Positions 50,577-60,705 are shown, counted from the first letter of the stretch. The stretch: DNA of 64,000 nt from Arthrobacter sp. B1I2 (GCF_030816485.1 NZ_JAUSYC010000001.1:1674001-1738000), one strand, 5' to 3'. Notes: generated by a model not told the origin, from the letters alone. Program-made: numbers and translations.

Positions 50577-51244
50577 GCCGCACCGGTCTGCGCAGCGGCT
50601 GGTTCAACGGCGCGGGCTGGTTCAACGGCAGCGGCGGGTGCCGGGGCGGGGGAGGGGGCGGCGTAGGCGGGGGCCGTCAGGGGCGCGGCGGGGAATGCGG
50701 CCGGGGCGTAGGCGAACCGCACATCCACGATGGTTTTGTCATTGACCAGGTCCAGTTCGGAGATGGTGGCCGAGTGGACCTTCCCGTGGAGCACCTCTTC
50801 CAGCCGGGCGTGAAGTTCGCCGTCTTCGGAAATGGCGCGGTCCAGGATCACCGTCTGGTGCCGGTAGGCCGGCAGCACCCGCGGATGGTCGCCGATGAAC
50901 ATCACCAGCAGGATCAGTCCCATCAGGGACAGCGTCAGCCACAACGGTTCGATGCCCAGTCCGGCGATGAGGCCCAGGGCCAGGGCCGAGAAGTAGTAGG
51001 CAACCTCGTGCTGGGCCAGTTCGGTGGAACGGAGCCGGATGATGGACAGGACGCCGAAGAGTCCCAGTCCCAGGCCCAGGCCTGCCGCGGAACCGGAGAG
51101 GGCCGTGGCCACGGCCAGGACGCCGACGTTCATCCCCAGGTAGGACACCACCAAGTCGCGGCGGCGGTGCCGGCGCAGGTACAGGGCGAAGGTGAGGATG
51201 CTGATGGCCGCGAGGTCCGCGACGATGAAAGGAAGCGAGTTCAT
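50573..51244 (-). CDS. DUF4956 membrane protein
   Basis: A 223-residue protein. Four helices in the first 125 residues (IVADLAAISILTFALYL, SYLGMNVGVLAVATALSG, LGLGLGLFGVLSIIRLRSTE, LSLMGLILLVMFIGD) precede a cytoplasmic domain (ILDRAISEDGELHARLEEVL, HGKVHSATISELDLVNDKTI). The LFGVLSIIRLRST loop is the DUF4956 hallmark. The C-terminal 45 residues are Ala/Pro-rich and disordered. ATG 51244 has a GGAGAAATTCAC site; a longer in-frame extension has no domain support. Overlap with the VTC gene implies a membrane VTC complex. Confidence 0.87.
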   Translation of the reverse strand: MNSLPFIVADLAAISILTFALYLRRHRRRDLVVSYLGMNVGVLAVATALSGSAAGLGLGLGLFGVLSIIRLRSTELAQHEVAYYFSALALGLIAGLGIEPLWLTLSLMGLILLVMFIGDHPRVLPAYRHQTVILDRAISEDGELHARLEEVLHGKVHSATISELDLVNDKTIVDVRFAYAPAAFPAAPLTAPAYAAPSPAPAPAAAVEPARAVEPAAAQTGAA

Positions 51245-51320
51245 GTGAATTTCTCCGGGTGGTGACGGTTGGCTGGTATAGACGATGCCCGGCCAAACTG
51301 TGCCGGGGCTGTGCCTGGCC

Positions 51321-52409
51321 CTAGGCGGAAATATGAGTGCGGGACCGGGAACCGGCTGACAGCTCCATGGCGGCCCCACCCGTGAAAAGGAAGCGCTGCT
51401 GTACTGCGAAACTGACCACGAGCAGGGTAATCTCCGCCAGGATCTTTGCAGGCAGGGCCGGCACTGCGATGGCTTCAAAGGCCCGAATGAGCCCGAAGTT
51501 CGCGGCCAGCAGTACGGCCGCCAGGCCGAAGTAGCGCACCCCGGCTTTGCGGGGGGATGTGTCCCTGCCGCGCTCAAATACCAGGTGCCGGTTGACCAGG
51601 AAGTTCACCGCCGAGCTCACCGCCCTGGCGCCGACTACGGCCAGCAGCAGGGAGTCGATGGCAGCCGTGAGCAGCACGAACACCACGGTGTCCAGCAGGA
51701 AGGCCGTAAAGGAGGAGGCAAGGAATTTCAGCAGCGGGGCGTAGATCCGCGCCGAGTCGGCGAGCGGCCGGAAGTGCGAGCCGGAGTTGTGGTCCAGGTA
51801 GACCGTGGCGATGGTGACGGACTCGATGGAATAGCCGTTGTTCTTCGCCTCGAGAAGCAGGTTCAGCTCATACTCGTAGCGGTCTCCGCGCACGGAGCGC
51901 AGCCAGGGAAGCATGGCGGCCGGGTAGCCGCGGAGGCCGGTCTGGGTATCCGGAATGCGCTCGCCGGTGGCCAGGGCAAAAAGGAGCCGGGTGGCGGAGT
52001 TGCCCAGCCGGCTCCGGGCCGGGACATTCCCGGTGAAGCTCCGGGAGCCCAGCACCATGGTGGACGTTCCCCACTGCTGGTCCCGGTTCTCCCGCACCCG
52101 GTCCGCCACCCGAAGGATATCCGCCACGGCATGCTGCCCGTCGCTGTCCGCACACACCACGTCCCGGCCCGGCAAGTTGTCCGCGATAAAACCGAATCCG
52201 GCCCTGAGGGCAAAGCCCTTCCCCTGGTTGCGGGCGTAGCTGACCACGTGGCACCCAAGTGTCCTGACGCCGTCGAACACGTCCCGGAAGGCAGGGCCGC
52301 TGCCATCATCCACCACCACAACGGGCACTTCCGGCCTGGTGCTCCGGATGGAACGGATCAGGGCGGGAAGCTGCCGGTCCGGCTCAAAGGCCGGGATCAG
52401 GATGACCAT
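51321..52409 (-). CDS. GT2 glycosyltransferase fused to GtrA-like membrane domain
   Basis: A 362-residue fusion. The GT-A domain (residues 1-215) begins MVILIPAFEPDRQLPALIRS and has VVVVDDGSG and VVCADSDGQHAVADILRVAD; it resembles polyprenyl-phosphate sugar transferases. Residues about 225-345 are a four-helix GtrA domain (LLKFLASSFTAFLLDTVVFV, AVSSAVNFLVNRHLVFERG). Such fusions make and flip lipid-linked sugars. It is separated by 8 bp from the phosphodiester glycosidase and 76 bp from DUF4956, so it likely supplies sugar to the same surface polymer. Confidence 0.9.
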   Translation of the reverse strand: MVILIPAFEPDRQLPALIRSIRSTRPEVPVVVVDDGSGPAFRDVFDGVRTLGCHVVSYARNQGKGFALRAGFGFIADNLPGRDVVCADSDGQHAVADILRVADRVRENRDQQWGTSTMVLGSRSFTGNVPARSRLGNSATRLLFALATGERIPDTQTGLRGYPAAMLPWLRSVRGDRYEYELNLLLEAKNNGYSIESVTIATVYLDHNSGSHFRPLADSARIYAPLLKFLASSFTAFLLDTVVFVLLTAAIDSLLLAVVGARAVSSAVNFLVNRHLVFERGRDTSPRKAGVRYFGLAAVLLAANFGLIRAFEAIAVPALPAKILAEITLLVVSFAVQQRFLFTGGAAMELSAGSRSRTHISA

Positions 52410-52417
52410 TGCTGTCC

Positions 52418-53395
52418 CTACTGCCCGATGTAGAGGATGTCGGAGGTGCCGCGTTCCTTGTCCTGGCCCAGCGGATTGTTCACCAGCGCACCGTTGAAGT
52501 ACATGGTGGAGGAACCGCCGCCGTCGATGTTGTACGCCGTCGTGGCGCCCAGGCCCTGCATGATTCCGGCCAAGCCGGTCATGGTGACGCCAGCGCTGTA
52601 GCCCGGGCTCCGCCCGTCCACCACCACGAACACCAGGTGGTTCTGGTCGATGACGCCCACGGCGGTGCGCGGCTGTTCGCCCTGGATGGAGTGGTTGCCG
52701 AAGTTGGTGTCCACCTCCACGTCTTCGATTCCGGCGGCTACCTGGCCGTTGTCCAGCAGCGACGGGCCGAAGGAGAGGGTGTTCCAGACGCCGTCGGCCA
52801 CCAGCTGCGCGGCCGTGGTAGCGGTTTCGTCATAGACCTTCACGGTCCCGTCCCGGTAGAAAGCCAGTCCCTGGCGTGCCCCGGCATCCCGGAACACCAC
52901 GCCGTTGCGGATTACGATGCCGGTGTCGCGGAAGCCGTAGTAATCGCCGTTGATGGCGAAGACCGCGTTGTTGGCTTCCGCGATGGCGGACGTGTTTTCG
53001 GTGATGTTCCCACCGAAGCTGTTGTTGGCGAATGCGGACTGCAGGGCAGTGGCATCGGAGAGTACGACGTCGGCGACGTAGTAGGTGACCGTGCTGTCAC
53101 CGCTGCCCGTGGTCACCTTCGAGATCGAGATGTTGGATGAATCGGAGACGTAGGACGTCGCTGTGGTGACCGCGCCGTTGGTGCCGCCGGACGCGGTGGA
53201 GGTGTCCGCCGTCGTGCCTGCCTGGCTGGCCTGGTACGCGGAGACGTCGGAGATCTCAACGTGCGGGACCACATACCGGTCAACGGCCCAGGCGGCGGCC
53301 CCACCGGCCGACAGCGTGAAGGCTACCGCCCCTGCTGTGACGGCCCGGCGGAAGCGTCCGGGTTTGCGTGTTGCTGATCGCTGCTGAGATGTCAT
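52418..53395 (-). CDS. phosphodiester glycosidase family protein (NAGPA domain)
   Basis: A 325-residue exported or membrane-anchored enzyme. A basic start (SATRKPGRFRRAVTAG) and one hydrophobic helix at about 18-38 anchor it. The NAGPA domain (about 95-325) shows VFAINGDYYGFRDTGIVIRN, VFVVVDGRSPGYSAGVTMTG and TAYNIDGGGSSTMYFNG, the family active-site region. Relatives remove GlcNAc from phosphodiesters such as teichoic-acid or mannose-6-phosphate types. It is the first gene of the cluster and could edit a phosphodiester-linked polymer. Confidence 0.9.
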   Translation of the reverse strand: MTSQQRSATRKPGRFRRAVTAGAVAFTLSAGGAAAWAVDRYVVPHVEISDVSAYQASQAGTTADTSTASGGTNGAVTTATSYVSDSSNISISKVTTGSGDSTVTYYVADVVLSDATALQSAFANNSFGGNITENTSAIAEANNAVFAINGDYYGFRDTGIVIRNGVVFRDAGARQGLAFYRDGTVKVYDETATTAAQLVADGVWNTLSFGPSLLDNGQVAAGIEDVEVDTNFGNHSIQGEQPRTAVGVIDQNHLVFVVVDGRSPGYSAGVTMTGLAGIMQGLGATTAYNIDGGGSSTMYFNGALVNNPLGQDKERGTSDILYIGQ

Positions 53396-53478
53396 GCCTC
53401 ATTTCTAGGCAGGCAACTTAGCAGCGGGATTTGCCCGTTATGTGTGGCACCTGTGAAACCGGCGGACCGCCGTCCTGG

Positions 53479-54222
53479 CTAGCCGTCGTAATGTGTGCGC
53501 GCCGGTCCCTGGCCCAAGGCGTTGACCACGGCGGCTGCCACATCATGCAGCTTGGTGTTCCGGGTGCTGGACGCGGTCCTCAGGATGCCGAAAGCGTCCT
53601 GCTGGCTGCACCGGTTCTGGGCCATGATGATTCCGACAGCCATGTCGATGACCGTGCGGGACTCCAGCGTGGCCCGGAGGTTCGCGGCCGTTTCGCTGTA
53701 GTGCGCAAACCGCACCGCGAGGCGGAGCGCCAGCGAGGTCTGGCTGACGAAATCTTCGGCAAACTTCAGCACGCGGCCTTCGAACCGGTGGGGGCGGCGG
53801 GAGTACAGCAGCAGCGACGCCTTGGTTTCCCCCTCAAGCCGGAACGGAACCGCCGCTACGGACCGGACTCCCTGGGCAACCGCGGCGGTGGCGTAGTCCG
53901 GCCAGCGGGCATCGTCACTCAGGTCCGGCGCGTGGACAATTTCCTGGGCGGTTGAAGCCGTCAGGCCAGGGGTGTCGGTGAACCTGTGTTCAAGCCGGCC
54001 GATGGACTTTGCGTCCTGGCTGCTGCTGGCGACCGTGGCGGATTTGCGTTGCCGGAGGAGGGTGATGGCGCACAGCATTTCGTCGCCCGGTTCGGAGAGA
54101 TTGCGTGCGGAGACCTGTGCCAGCTCATTAAGGAAGTCCTCAACGTCGGAGCTGTTGAGGACAAGTTCATGCAGGTGCTCGGTAATGGATGTATCGGTTT
54201 TTGTTGTTGACTCGCTGGCCAC
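53479..54222 (-). CDS. GAF-ANTAR regulator
   Basis: A 247-residue fifth GAF-ANTAR protein, 23 kb from the others. GAF domain about 25-165 (FTDTPGLTASTAQEIVHAPD, SVAAVPFRLEGETKASLLLY), ANTAR about 180-240 (RTVIDMAVGIIMAQNRCSQQ, then DAFGILRTASSTRNTKLHDV). The frame is open to 54381 with an odd hydrophobic start; GTG 54222 is chosen because it gives the length and N-terminus of the paralogues. The usual Gly-Pro-Cys of the GAF segment is replaced by Thr-Pro-Gly, so sensing may differ. Confidence 0.85.
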   Translation of the reverse strand: MASESTTKTDTSITEHLHELVLNSSDVEDFLNELAQVSARNLSEPGDEMLCAITLLRQRKSATVASSSQDAKSIGRLEHRFTDTPGLTASTAQEIVHAPDLSDDARWPDYATAAVAQGVRSVAAVPFRLEGETKASLLLYSRRPHRFEGRVLKFAEDFVSQTSLALRLAVRFAHYSETAANLRATLESRTVIDMAVGIIMAQNRCSQQDAFGILRTASSTRNTKLHDVAAAVVNALGQGPARTHYDG

Positions 54223-54527
54223 GGTTTTCTGGTGCCATTCGTTCAGGTCAAAACGAGCCAGCAACACACGTACGCCCCGCAACTGGGCGGGGAGCCGGTG
54301 ATGGTCGCTGGATCGACGAACTTTCCAACGGCCTGCTGCTAAACCGATAACCAGAAGTATATACATTCCCGGCCCGTTCAAAGCGTCAGCTGGCTGGCCT
54401 GGAAGGGCGGAGGCTGGCGCGGGCCCGGCCTGCCCGGCACAATGAAGCAGGCGCCGGTGCTGCTGCGGGCTGGCCCTGGGATCAATGGCTCAAGCCAGTT
54501 GCTGCTGGGTTGCGGAGGGACGGGAAC

Positions 54528-55121
54528 ATGACCAGGCTGCTCATCATTGGTCCACCGGGTTCCGGCAAGGGAACGCAGGCCGGACACCTGGCGCGGCACT
54601 TCCGGATCCCTGCCGTCTCCACCGGGGACATCTTCCGGAGCAACGTCAACCAACATACCGAACTCGGGAACCAGGCCGCCAGGTACCTGGACGGCGGCCG
54701 CTTCGTACCGGACCACCTCACCAACGCGCTGGTCATGGACCGGCTCCTCCACGAGGACGTGAGGCGCGGGTTCCTGTTGGACGGCTATCCGCGCACAGCG
54801 CAGCAGGTAAGAGAACTCGACCGCATGCTCGCGGCGCAGGCGCAGGCGCTGGACGCTGTCATCGAGCTGCAGGCGCCCGATGCGGAACTGGAAGAGCGGA
54901 TGCACAGGCGAGCCCAGGAACAGGGGCGCACGGACGACACCATCGACGTCTTCCGGCGCCGGCTGGACCTCTACCACCGGCAGACGCATGAAGTAGTCTC
55001 GGTGTACGCGGGCCGGGGCATTCTTGTGTCCGTCAACGGCAGCGGGGATCCGGACGGAATTACCGCCCTGGCGATCGCCGCCGTCGAAAAGTTCCTTGCA
55101 GCCCCGCGGCACCCGTCCTGA
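54528..55121 (+). CDS. adenylate kinase, short-lid type
   Basis: A 197-residue nucleoside monophosphate kinase. P-loop GPPGSGKGTQ, AMP-binding STGDIFRSNV, GFLLDGYPRTAQQ and RTDDTIDVFRRRL are all typical of Adk. The LID is short (no zinc-finger insertion), as in other actinobacterial Adk. It converts AMP and ATP to two ADP. Residues FVPDHLTNALVMDRL and the low overall similarity to a ribosomal-operon adk suggest a second copy; the canonical one would normally lie between secY and map, which are not here. GGAGGGA lies 7 nt before ATG 54528. Confidence 0.88.
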   Translation: MTRLLIIGPPGSGKGTQAGHLARHFRIPAVSTGDIFRSNVNQHTELGNQAARYLDGGRFVPDHLTNALVMDRLLHEDVRRGFLLDGYPRTAQQVRELDRMLAAQAQALDAVIELQAPDAELEERMHRRAQEQGRTDDTIDVFRRRLDLYHRQTHEVVSVYAGRGILVSVNGSGDPDGITALAIAAVEKFLAAPRHPS

Positions 55122-55165
55122 CCGAACACCGCATGGTGAACGCACTCGAGCAGAAGGAAACACTG

Positions 55166-56038
55166 ATGAGAATTGCTGTTACAGGCGGAAGCGGAAAACT
55201 GGGGCGGCACGTGGTGCGCCGGCTGACCGGCGACGGCCACCAGGTCCTCAACCTGGACCGGGCGGGGGAGCGCAGCCCGGACCTGCTGGTGGTGGACCTG
55301 CGCAACTACGGCCAGGTTGTGGACGCCCTGCTGGGCGTTGATGACCGGCATGACGGGTTCGACGCCGTGGTGCACCTGGGTGCCATTCCCGCCCCGGGCA
55401 TCCTCCCGGACGCCGCCACATTTGAGAACAACATGCTGTCCACCTACAACGTCTTCCAGGCCGCGCGCCGTGCAGGCATCAAGAAGGTGGTGTACGCCTC
55501 CAGTGAGACGGTGCTCGGGTTGCCGTTCGACGTCGACCCGCCCTACATTCCCGTGGATGAGGAATACCCGCCGAGGCCGGAAAGCACCTACTCGCTGGTG
55601 AAGCGCCTGGAGGAGCAGATGGCCGTGGAGATGACGCGGTGGGACCCGGATCTGAGCATCACGGGTTTGCGGTTCTCCAACGTCATGGACGAGGCCGACT
55701 ACGCAAGGTTCCCCTCCTTCGATGCGGACGCGATGCTGCGGAAGTGGAACCTGTGGGGCTACATCGACGGCAGGGACGGCGCTCAGGCCGTGGTGCGGGC
55801 GCTGGAGAACGCCAAGCCGGGGTTCGAGGCCTTCATCATCGCCAACGCGGACACGGTCATGAGCCGGTCAAGCGCCAGCCTGGCGGCCGAGGTCTTCCCC
55901 GACGTCAAGGTCACCAGGGAACTGGGCGAGCACGAAACAATGCTGTGCATCGACAAGGCGCGGCGCATGCTCGGTTTCGAGCCCGAGCACAGCTGGCGCA
56001 ACCACGCGCCGGCCGCGTCCGGTGGTGCCCAAAGCTAG
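55166..56038 (+). CDS. NAD(P)-dependent epimerase/dehydratase-family oxidoreductase
   Basis: A 290-residue extended SDR. It starts MRIAVTGGSGKLGRHVVRRL (TGxxGxLG cofactor motif), then DAVVHLGAIPAP and the active-site pair STYSLVKRLEEQ (YxxxK). The C-terminal half has FIIANADTVM and LCIDKARRMLGFEPEHSW, as in uronate dehydrogenase-like and sugar-nucleotide epimerase relatives. ATG 55166 with AAGGAAA upstream is favoured over 55133. It follows adk by 44 bp, so the genes may be co-transcribed. Substrate is unknown. Confidence 0.87.
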   Translation: MRIAVTGGSGKLGRHVVRRLTGDGHQVLNLDRAGERSPDLLVVDLRNYGQVVDALLGVDDRHDGFDAVVHLGAIPAPGILPDAATFENNMLSTYNVFQAARRAGIKKVVYASSETVLGLPFDVDPPYIPVDEEYPPRPESTYSLVKRLEEQMAVEMTRWDPDLSITGLRFSNVMDEADYARFPSFDADAMLRKWNLWGYIDGRDGAQAVVRALENAKPGFEAFIIANADTVMSRSSASLAAEVFPDVKVTRELGEHETMLCIDKARRMLGFEPEHSWRNHAPAASGGAQS

Positions 56039-56090
56039 GAATTTACGGCAGCCCGCAGGAATCTCCAAGGGTTGGCACAGGATCATCCAA

Positions 56091-56128
56091 GGAGCCGGAA
56101 GCGTTGTGCTTCCGGCTCCTATCCTTTT
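56091..56128 (+). terminator. intrinsic terminator of the epimerase gene
   Basis: GGAGCCGGAAGC (56091-56102), loop GTTGT, perfect complement (56108-56119), then TATCCTTTT. It separates the epimerase gene from the subtilase gene, which begins only 60 bp later. Confidence 0.85.
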
Positions 56129-56175
56129 GGTACCAGGGGCGGAATTACCTGCCCCGCAGTTTTCCCCGCCACTTC

Positions 56176-56187
56176 AAGGACCCCACC

Positions 56188-56190
<3 letters not shown>
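56176..56190 (+). promoter_or_regulatory. ribosome-binding site deciding an ATT start codon
   Basis: AAGGA at 56176-56180 lies 7 nt before ATT 56188, exactly where the subtilase signal peptide begins. No ATG, GTG or TTG in this frame is near enough to give a usable signal sequence. Confidence 0.6.
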
Positions 56191-58035
<1,845 letters not shown>

Positions 58036-58131
58036 CCGCGTGATGGAGTGAATGGCCCGTCGCCGGGATAATCTTCAGCCTAGGCATTCATCACGGTACG
58101 CATTTACGGCGGCGTAGGGACGGGCAGCACA

Positions 58132-58929
58132 TTGGTACAGAAATCAGCAGGTTCCGCAGCCACGAAAAAGAGCAACGGCAGGTGGCACACCTTCCATGAA
58201 AAGTTCGTGGTGGAGGAACGCTACGTGGACCCTGACGACCGGCGCGGTCTTTACCGGGCGTCAGCCATCCTGGCCGTGGCGGGGCTGGCACTCTTTATTG
58301 CCACGCTTGTCAGCGTGGTCCAGGCCGACGGGCTCTCCGCCGCCGACACCCCCGTGCATGACTGGCTGCTGACAACCCGTTCGGGCGCCGTGACGGCCAT
58401 CATGATCTTCCTGGCCGTGTTCTTCGGACCCATCGCACTGCCGATCATCGTGCTGGTGGTGATCCTTGTCTGGGGATTCGCAGCCAAACACGCCTGGCGC
58501 CCCATCCTGCTCGCGTCCGCGATGCTGACCGGCGTGATTGTTTCGCAGATCATCCTCCACATCGTCCAGCGGTCGCGGCCGCCCGTGGACCAGATGCTGT
58601 TCGGTGCGGACCAGACCTTTTCGTTCCCGTCCGGGCACGTCCTGGGAGCCTGCGACTTCCTGCTGGTGGGCGCCTACCTCATCTTCTCCCGGCGCCGGAA
58701 CCCGCGCGCAGCAGTCTTCGGATTTATCGGGGCCGGAATCGGGATCATCCTCGCTATCGTCAGCCGCCTGTACCTTGGCTATCACTGGACCACCGACGCG
58801 CTGGCATCGTTCTCGCTGTCGCTGCTCATCCTTGGCGGGGTCATCGCGCTCGATACCTGGCGGACGGCCAGGATTCCGGGGGAGCCCGTCACCGGAGAGC
58901 TGTCAAAGGCGGAATTCCCCCCGGAGTAG
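58132..58929 (+). CDS. PAP2-family phosphatase (membrane)
   Basis: A 265-residue membrane phosphatase with about six helices. The three PAP2 motifs are QRSRPP (KxxxxxxRP type), PSGHVLGACDF and SRLYLGYHWTTD. It would dephosphorylate undecaprenyl pyrophosphate, phosphatidate or another lipid phosphate on the outer membrane face. The N-terminal 42 residues are cytoplasmic and basic. The best start is TTG 58132, which has GGGACGGG about 10 nt upstream. It is convergent with the HspR-like gene. Confidence 0.9.
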   Translation: MVQKSAGSAATKKSNGRWHTFHEKFVVEERYVDPDDRRGLYRASAILAVAGLALFIATLVSVVQADGLSAADTPVHDWLLTTRSGAVTAIMIFLAVFFGPIALPIIVLVVILVWGFAAKHAWRPILLASAMLTGVIVSQIILHIVQRSRPPVDQMLFGADQTFSFPSGHVLGACDFLLVGAYLIFSRRRNPRAAVFGFIGAGIGIILAIVSRLYLGYHWTTDALASFSLSLLILGGVIALDTWRTARIPGEPVTGELSKAEFPPE

Positions 58930-58970
58930 TACGTTCCCGGGAAGGAGCCGGTCCGGCCTGCTCCCCGGGC

Positions 58971-59288
58971 TCACTGCGGCCGCGACCTTGCACGCTTGAG
59001 CGCCCGGTGCAGTTTGACGTTCGCTGCCTCCAGCTCCAGGACTTTGGCAACGCCTGCCAGGTTCAACCCCTCCTGCAGGAGCTCCCCGATCCGCAGCAGC
59101 ACGGCGATATCGTCGTCGCTGTACTGGCGCGTGCCGCCCGCTGTCCGCGAGGGCGTCAGCAGCCCCTTGGTCTCGTACAGCCTGATGTTTTGCTGTCCGG
59201 TTCCCGTGAGTTCCGCCGCCACCGAGATGGCGTACAGGGCCCGTGAACCGGGGGAGCGGCCGTCCCGTCCTGCTTCAGGACCTGCCAT
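58971..59288 (-). CDS. MerR-family regulator, HspR-like
   Basis: A 105-residue regulator. Residues about 20-90 form a MerR helix-turn-helix (YAISVAAELTGTGQQNIRLY, ETKGLLTPSRTAGGTRQYSD). The Gln-Asn in place of the usual Arg-Thr-Leu-Arg is an HspR feature. The coiled-coil end (VLELEAANVKLHRALKRAR) would dimerise it. ATG 59288 has GGGAGGC upstream. It is divergent from hsp20 with an inverted repeat between them, so it likely represses the small heat shock operon. Confidence 0.85.
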   Translation of the reverse strand: MAGPEAGRDGRSPGSRALYAISVAAELTGTGQQNIRLYETKGLLTPSRTAGGTRQYSDDDIAVLLRIGELLQEGLNLAGVAKVLELEAANVKLHRALKRARSRPQ

Positions 59289-59348
59289 GTTGCCTCCCAA
59301 ATCCGCTCCTCCGGTATCTTGCTTCAGTTTCCCACGAGTGCTATAAAA

Positions 59349-59372
59349 AATCTATATCAATCACCATAGATT
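59349..59372. promoter_or_regulatory. inverted repeat between HspR-like gene and hsp20
   Basis: AATCTAT and ATAGATT form a perfect 7-bp inverted repeat with 10-nt spacer, in a very A/T-rich island (CTATAAAAAATCTATATC). It does not match the known HAIR consensus CTTGAGT-N7-ACTCAAG. It is 53 bp before the hsp20 start. Confidence 0.5.
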
Positions 59373-59425
59373 AAGCGGGGATGGATGGCTGCAGATCCAG
59401 TACCTGGAAACTGAAGGAGTGGGAA

Positions 59426-59854
59426 ATGATGTTAATGCGTACCGACCCGTTCCGTGAGCTGGACCGGCTCACCCAGCAGGTCTTTGGGACCGCCGCCCGC
59501 CCGGCGGCCATGCCCATGGACGCGTGGCAGGAAGAGGGGGAATTCGTGGTGGCGTTCGACCTTCCCGGTGTGAAGGTGGATTCCCTTGACCTGAACGTTG
59601 AACGGAACGTCCTGACCGTGAGGGCCGAGCGCCAGGAACCGACGCAGGCCAATGTGGAGCTTGTGGCATCGGAGCGTCCCCGTGGTGTGTTCAGCCGCCA
59701 GTTGATTCTGGGTGACACCCTGGACACCGAGAAAATCAAGGCCAGCTACGACCAGGGCGTCCTGACCCTGCGGATCCCGGTTGCTGAACAGGCCAAGCCA
59801 CGCAAGATCGAGATCCAGACCCAGCAGGGCGGGATGCAACAGGTCGGCGCCTAG
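59426..59854 (+). CDS. Hsp20/alpha-crystallin small heat shock protein
   Basis: A 142-residue small chaperone. The alpha-crystallin domain (residues about 40-130) shows [39 protein letters not shown] and [18 protein letters not shown]; a short N-terminus precedes it and the C-terminal IxI-like segment is RKIEIQT. It holds unfolding proteins under heat stress. AAGGAG lies 6 nt before ATG 59426. A DnaJ-like gene starts 59 bp later and may share the transcript, with the HspR-like regulator divergent. Confidence 0.95.
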   Translation: MMLMRTDPFRELDRLTQQVFGTAARPAAMPMDAWQEEGEFVVAFDLPGVKVDSLDLNVERNVLTVRAERQEPTQANVELVASERPRGVFSRQLILGDTLDTEKIKASYDQGVLTLRIPVAEQAKPRKIEIQTQQGGMQQVGA

Positions 59855-59913
59855 GACCACGCTTTACCGCACCTTCCCAGCCGGCAGGGGCGCCGGCGGA
59901 ACAGGAGGCTGGG

Positions 59914-60291
59914 ATGACTGATGTCCCTGATTACTACACCATCCTGGGCGTAGGGCGGGATGCCACCCGGCAGGAAATCTCGCATGCATACCGTGCCCTC
60001 ATGCGCAGCCACCATCCGGACATGGACGGCGGGCAGGCAACCGGGAAGACCGAAGCGATGGGGGATAAGCCGGCGAAGAAAGGCAATCCCGGGCAAAGGG
60101 ACGAACTCCTCCGGATCATGCAGGCGTTCAACGTGCTGCGTGACCCCGGGCGCCGCGCCGACTACGACAGGAAGCTGGCGGCAGCGGCACCCACCATCAT
60201 TCCTGTCCGGAAAGTCCGCGGCACGGGCGGAGTATCCGGGCACACCATCCGCGTCACCCCGGTGCGGTGGGAAAGCGGGCCCTGGTCCTGA
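59914..60291 (+). CDS. short J-domain protein
   Basis: A 125-residue protein with one J domain (residues about 5-85): YYTILGVGRDATRQEISHAY, the HPD triplet in SHHPDMDGG, then LRIMQAFNVLRDPGRRADYD. An insertion of about 25 residues rich in Lys and Gly follows HPD. It lacks the Gly/Phe, zinc and C-terminal domains of DnaJ, so it is a J-only cochaperone that stimulates a DnaK. It follows hsp20 on the same strand, consistent with heat shock control. Confidence 0.92.
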   Translation: MTDVPDYYTILGVGRDATRQEISHAYRALMRSHHPDMDGGQATGKTEAMGDKPAKKGNPGQRDELLRIMQAFNVLRDPGRRADYDRKLAAAAPTIIPVRKVRGTGGVSGHTIRVTPVRWESGPWS

Positions 60292-60327
60292 ACCCAGGGC
60301 TATTCATTCAAGGAGGCGGAAAACTGC

Positions 60328-60705
60328 ATGAGCGACTGGCGGCGCTACGATTCTCACCTTATTCCTGCATTCCACGAGCGTTTTGAGCAGCGGTGGGGTG
60401 CGGGAACGGCACCCTTCCTGGACCCCGAGGCGCATGAACAGCCCCTGCCGCGGGCCCAGTGGATCAACCCGGCCACAGGTGCCGCGTTGGCGGTGGTCCC
60501 GGTCTGGACCGCCGATGAGAGGCAGCAGCGCTCCTTCGGCGTGTTCTACCTCCCGCCCGCCGGGGACATCTGGGTCCTTCGGCCCGGCTACACCGGGTAC
60601 CTGGAACCGTCCGACGGCGACACAGAACACCTGGTGACACTGCGCAACGATGCCTTCCGCAAGGCAGTCGCGCACGCCAAGGAGTTCCTCTTCGGATCGC
60701 AATAG
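60328..60705 (+). CDS. hypothetical protein (125 aa)
   Basis: A 125-residue soluble protein beginning MSDWRRYDSHLIPAFHERFE. Trp-, Pro- and Gly-rich segments (LPRAQWINPATGAALAVVPV, GVFYLPPAGDIWVLRPGYTG) suggest a compact beta domain, but I do not recognise a family. AAGGAGGCGGAAAACTGC precedes ATG 60328, a good ribosome site. It follows the J-domain gene by 36 bp and may belong to the same transcript. No function can be assigned. Confidence 0.75.
   Translation: MSDWRRYDSHLIPAFHERFEQRWGAGTAPFLDPEAHEQPLPRAQWINPATGAALAVVPVWTADERQQRSFGVFYLPPAGDIWVLRPGYTGYLEPSDGDTEHLVTLRNDAFRKAVAHAKEFLFGSQ

Noticed and set aside
51245..51577. N-terminal extension of the DUF4956 protein
   Set aside because: The extra 111 residues are Pro/Ser/Arg-rich, overlap the GT2-GtrA gene and lack domain support, while ATG 51244 has a ribosome site and begins the first membrane helix.
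54223..54381. Hydrophobic N-terminus on the fifth GAF-ANTAR protein
   Set aside because: The segment beginning MYILLVIGLAAG would make a membrane-anchored form, but none of the four paralogues has it and the GTG at 54222 gives the expected length. Not excluded experimentally.
55639..56187. Long upstream extension of the subtilase frame
   Set aside because: It overlaps the epimerase gene in another frame and crosses an intrinsic terminator at 56091-56128; the signal peptide begins only at 56188.
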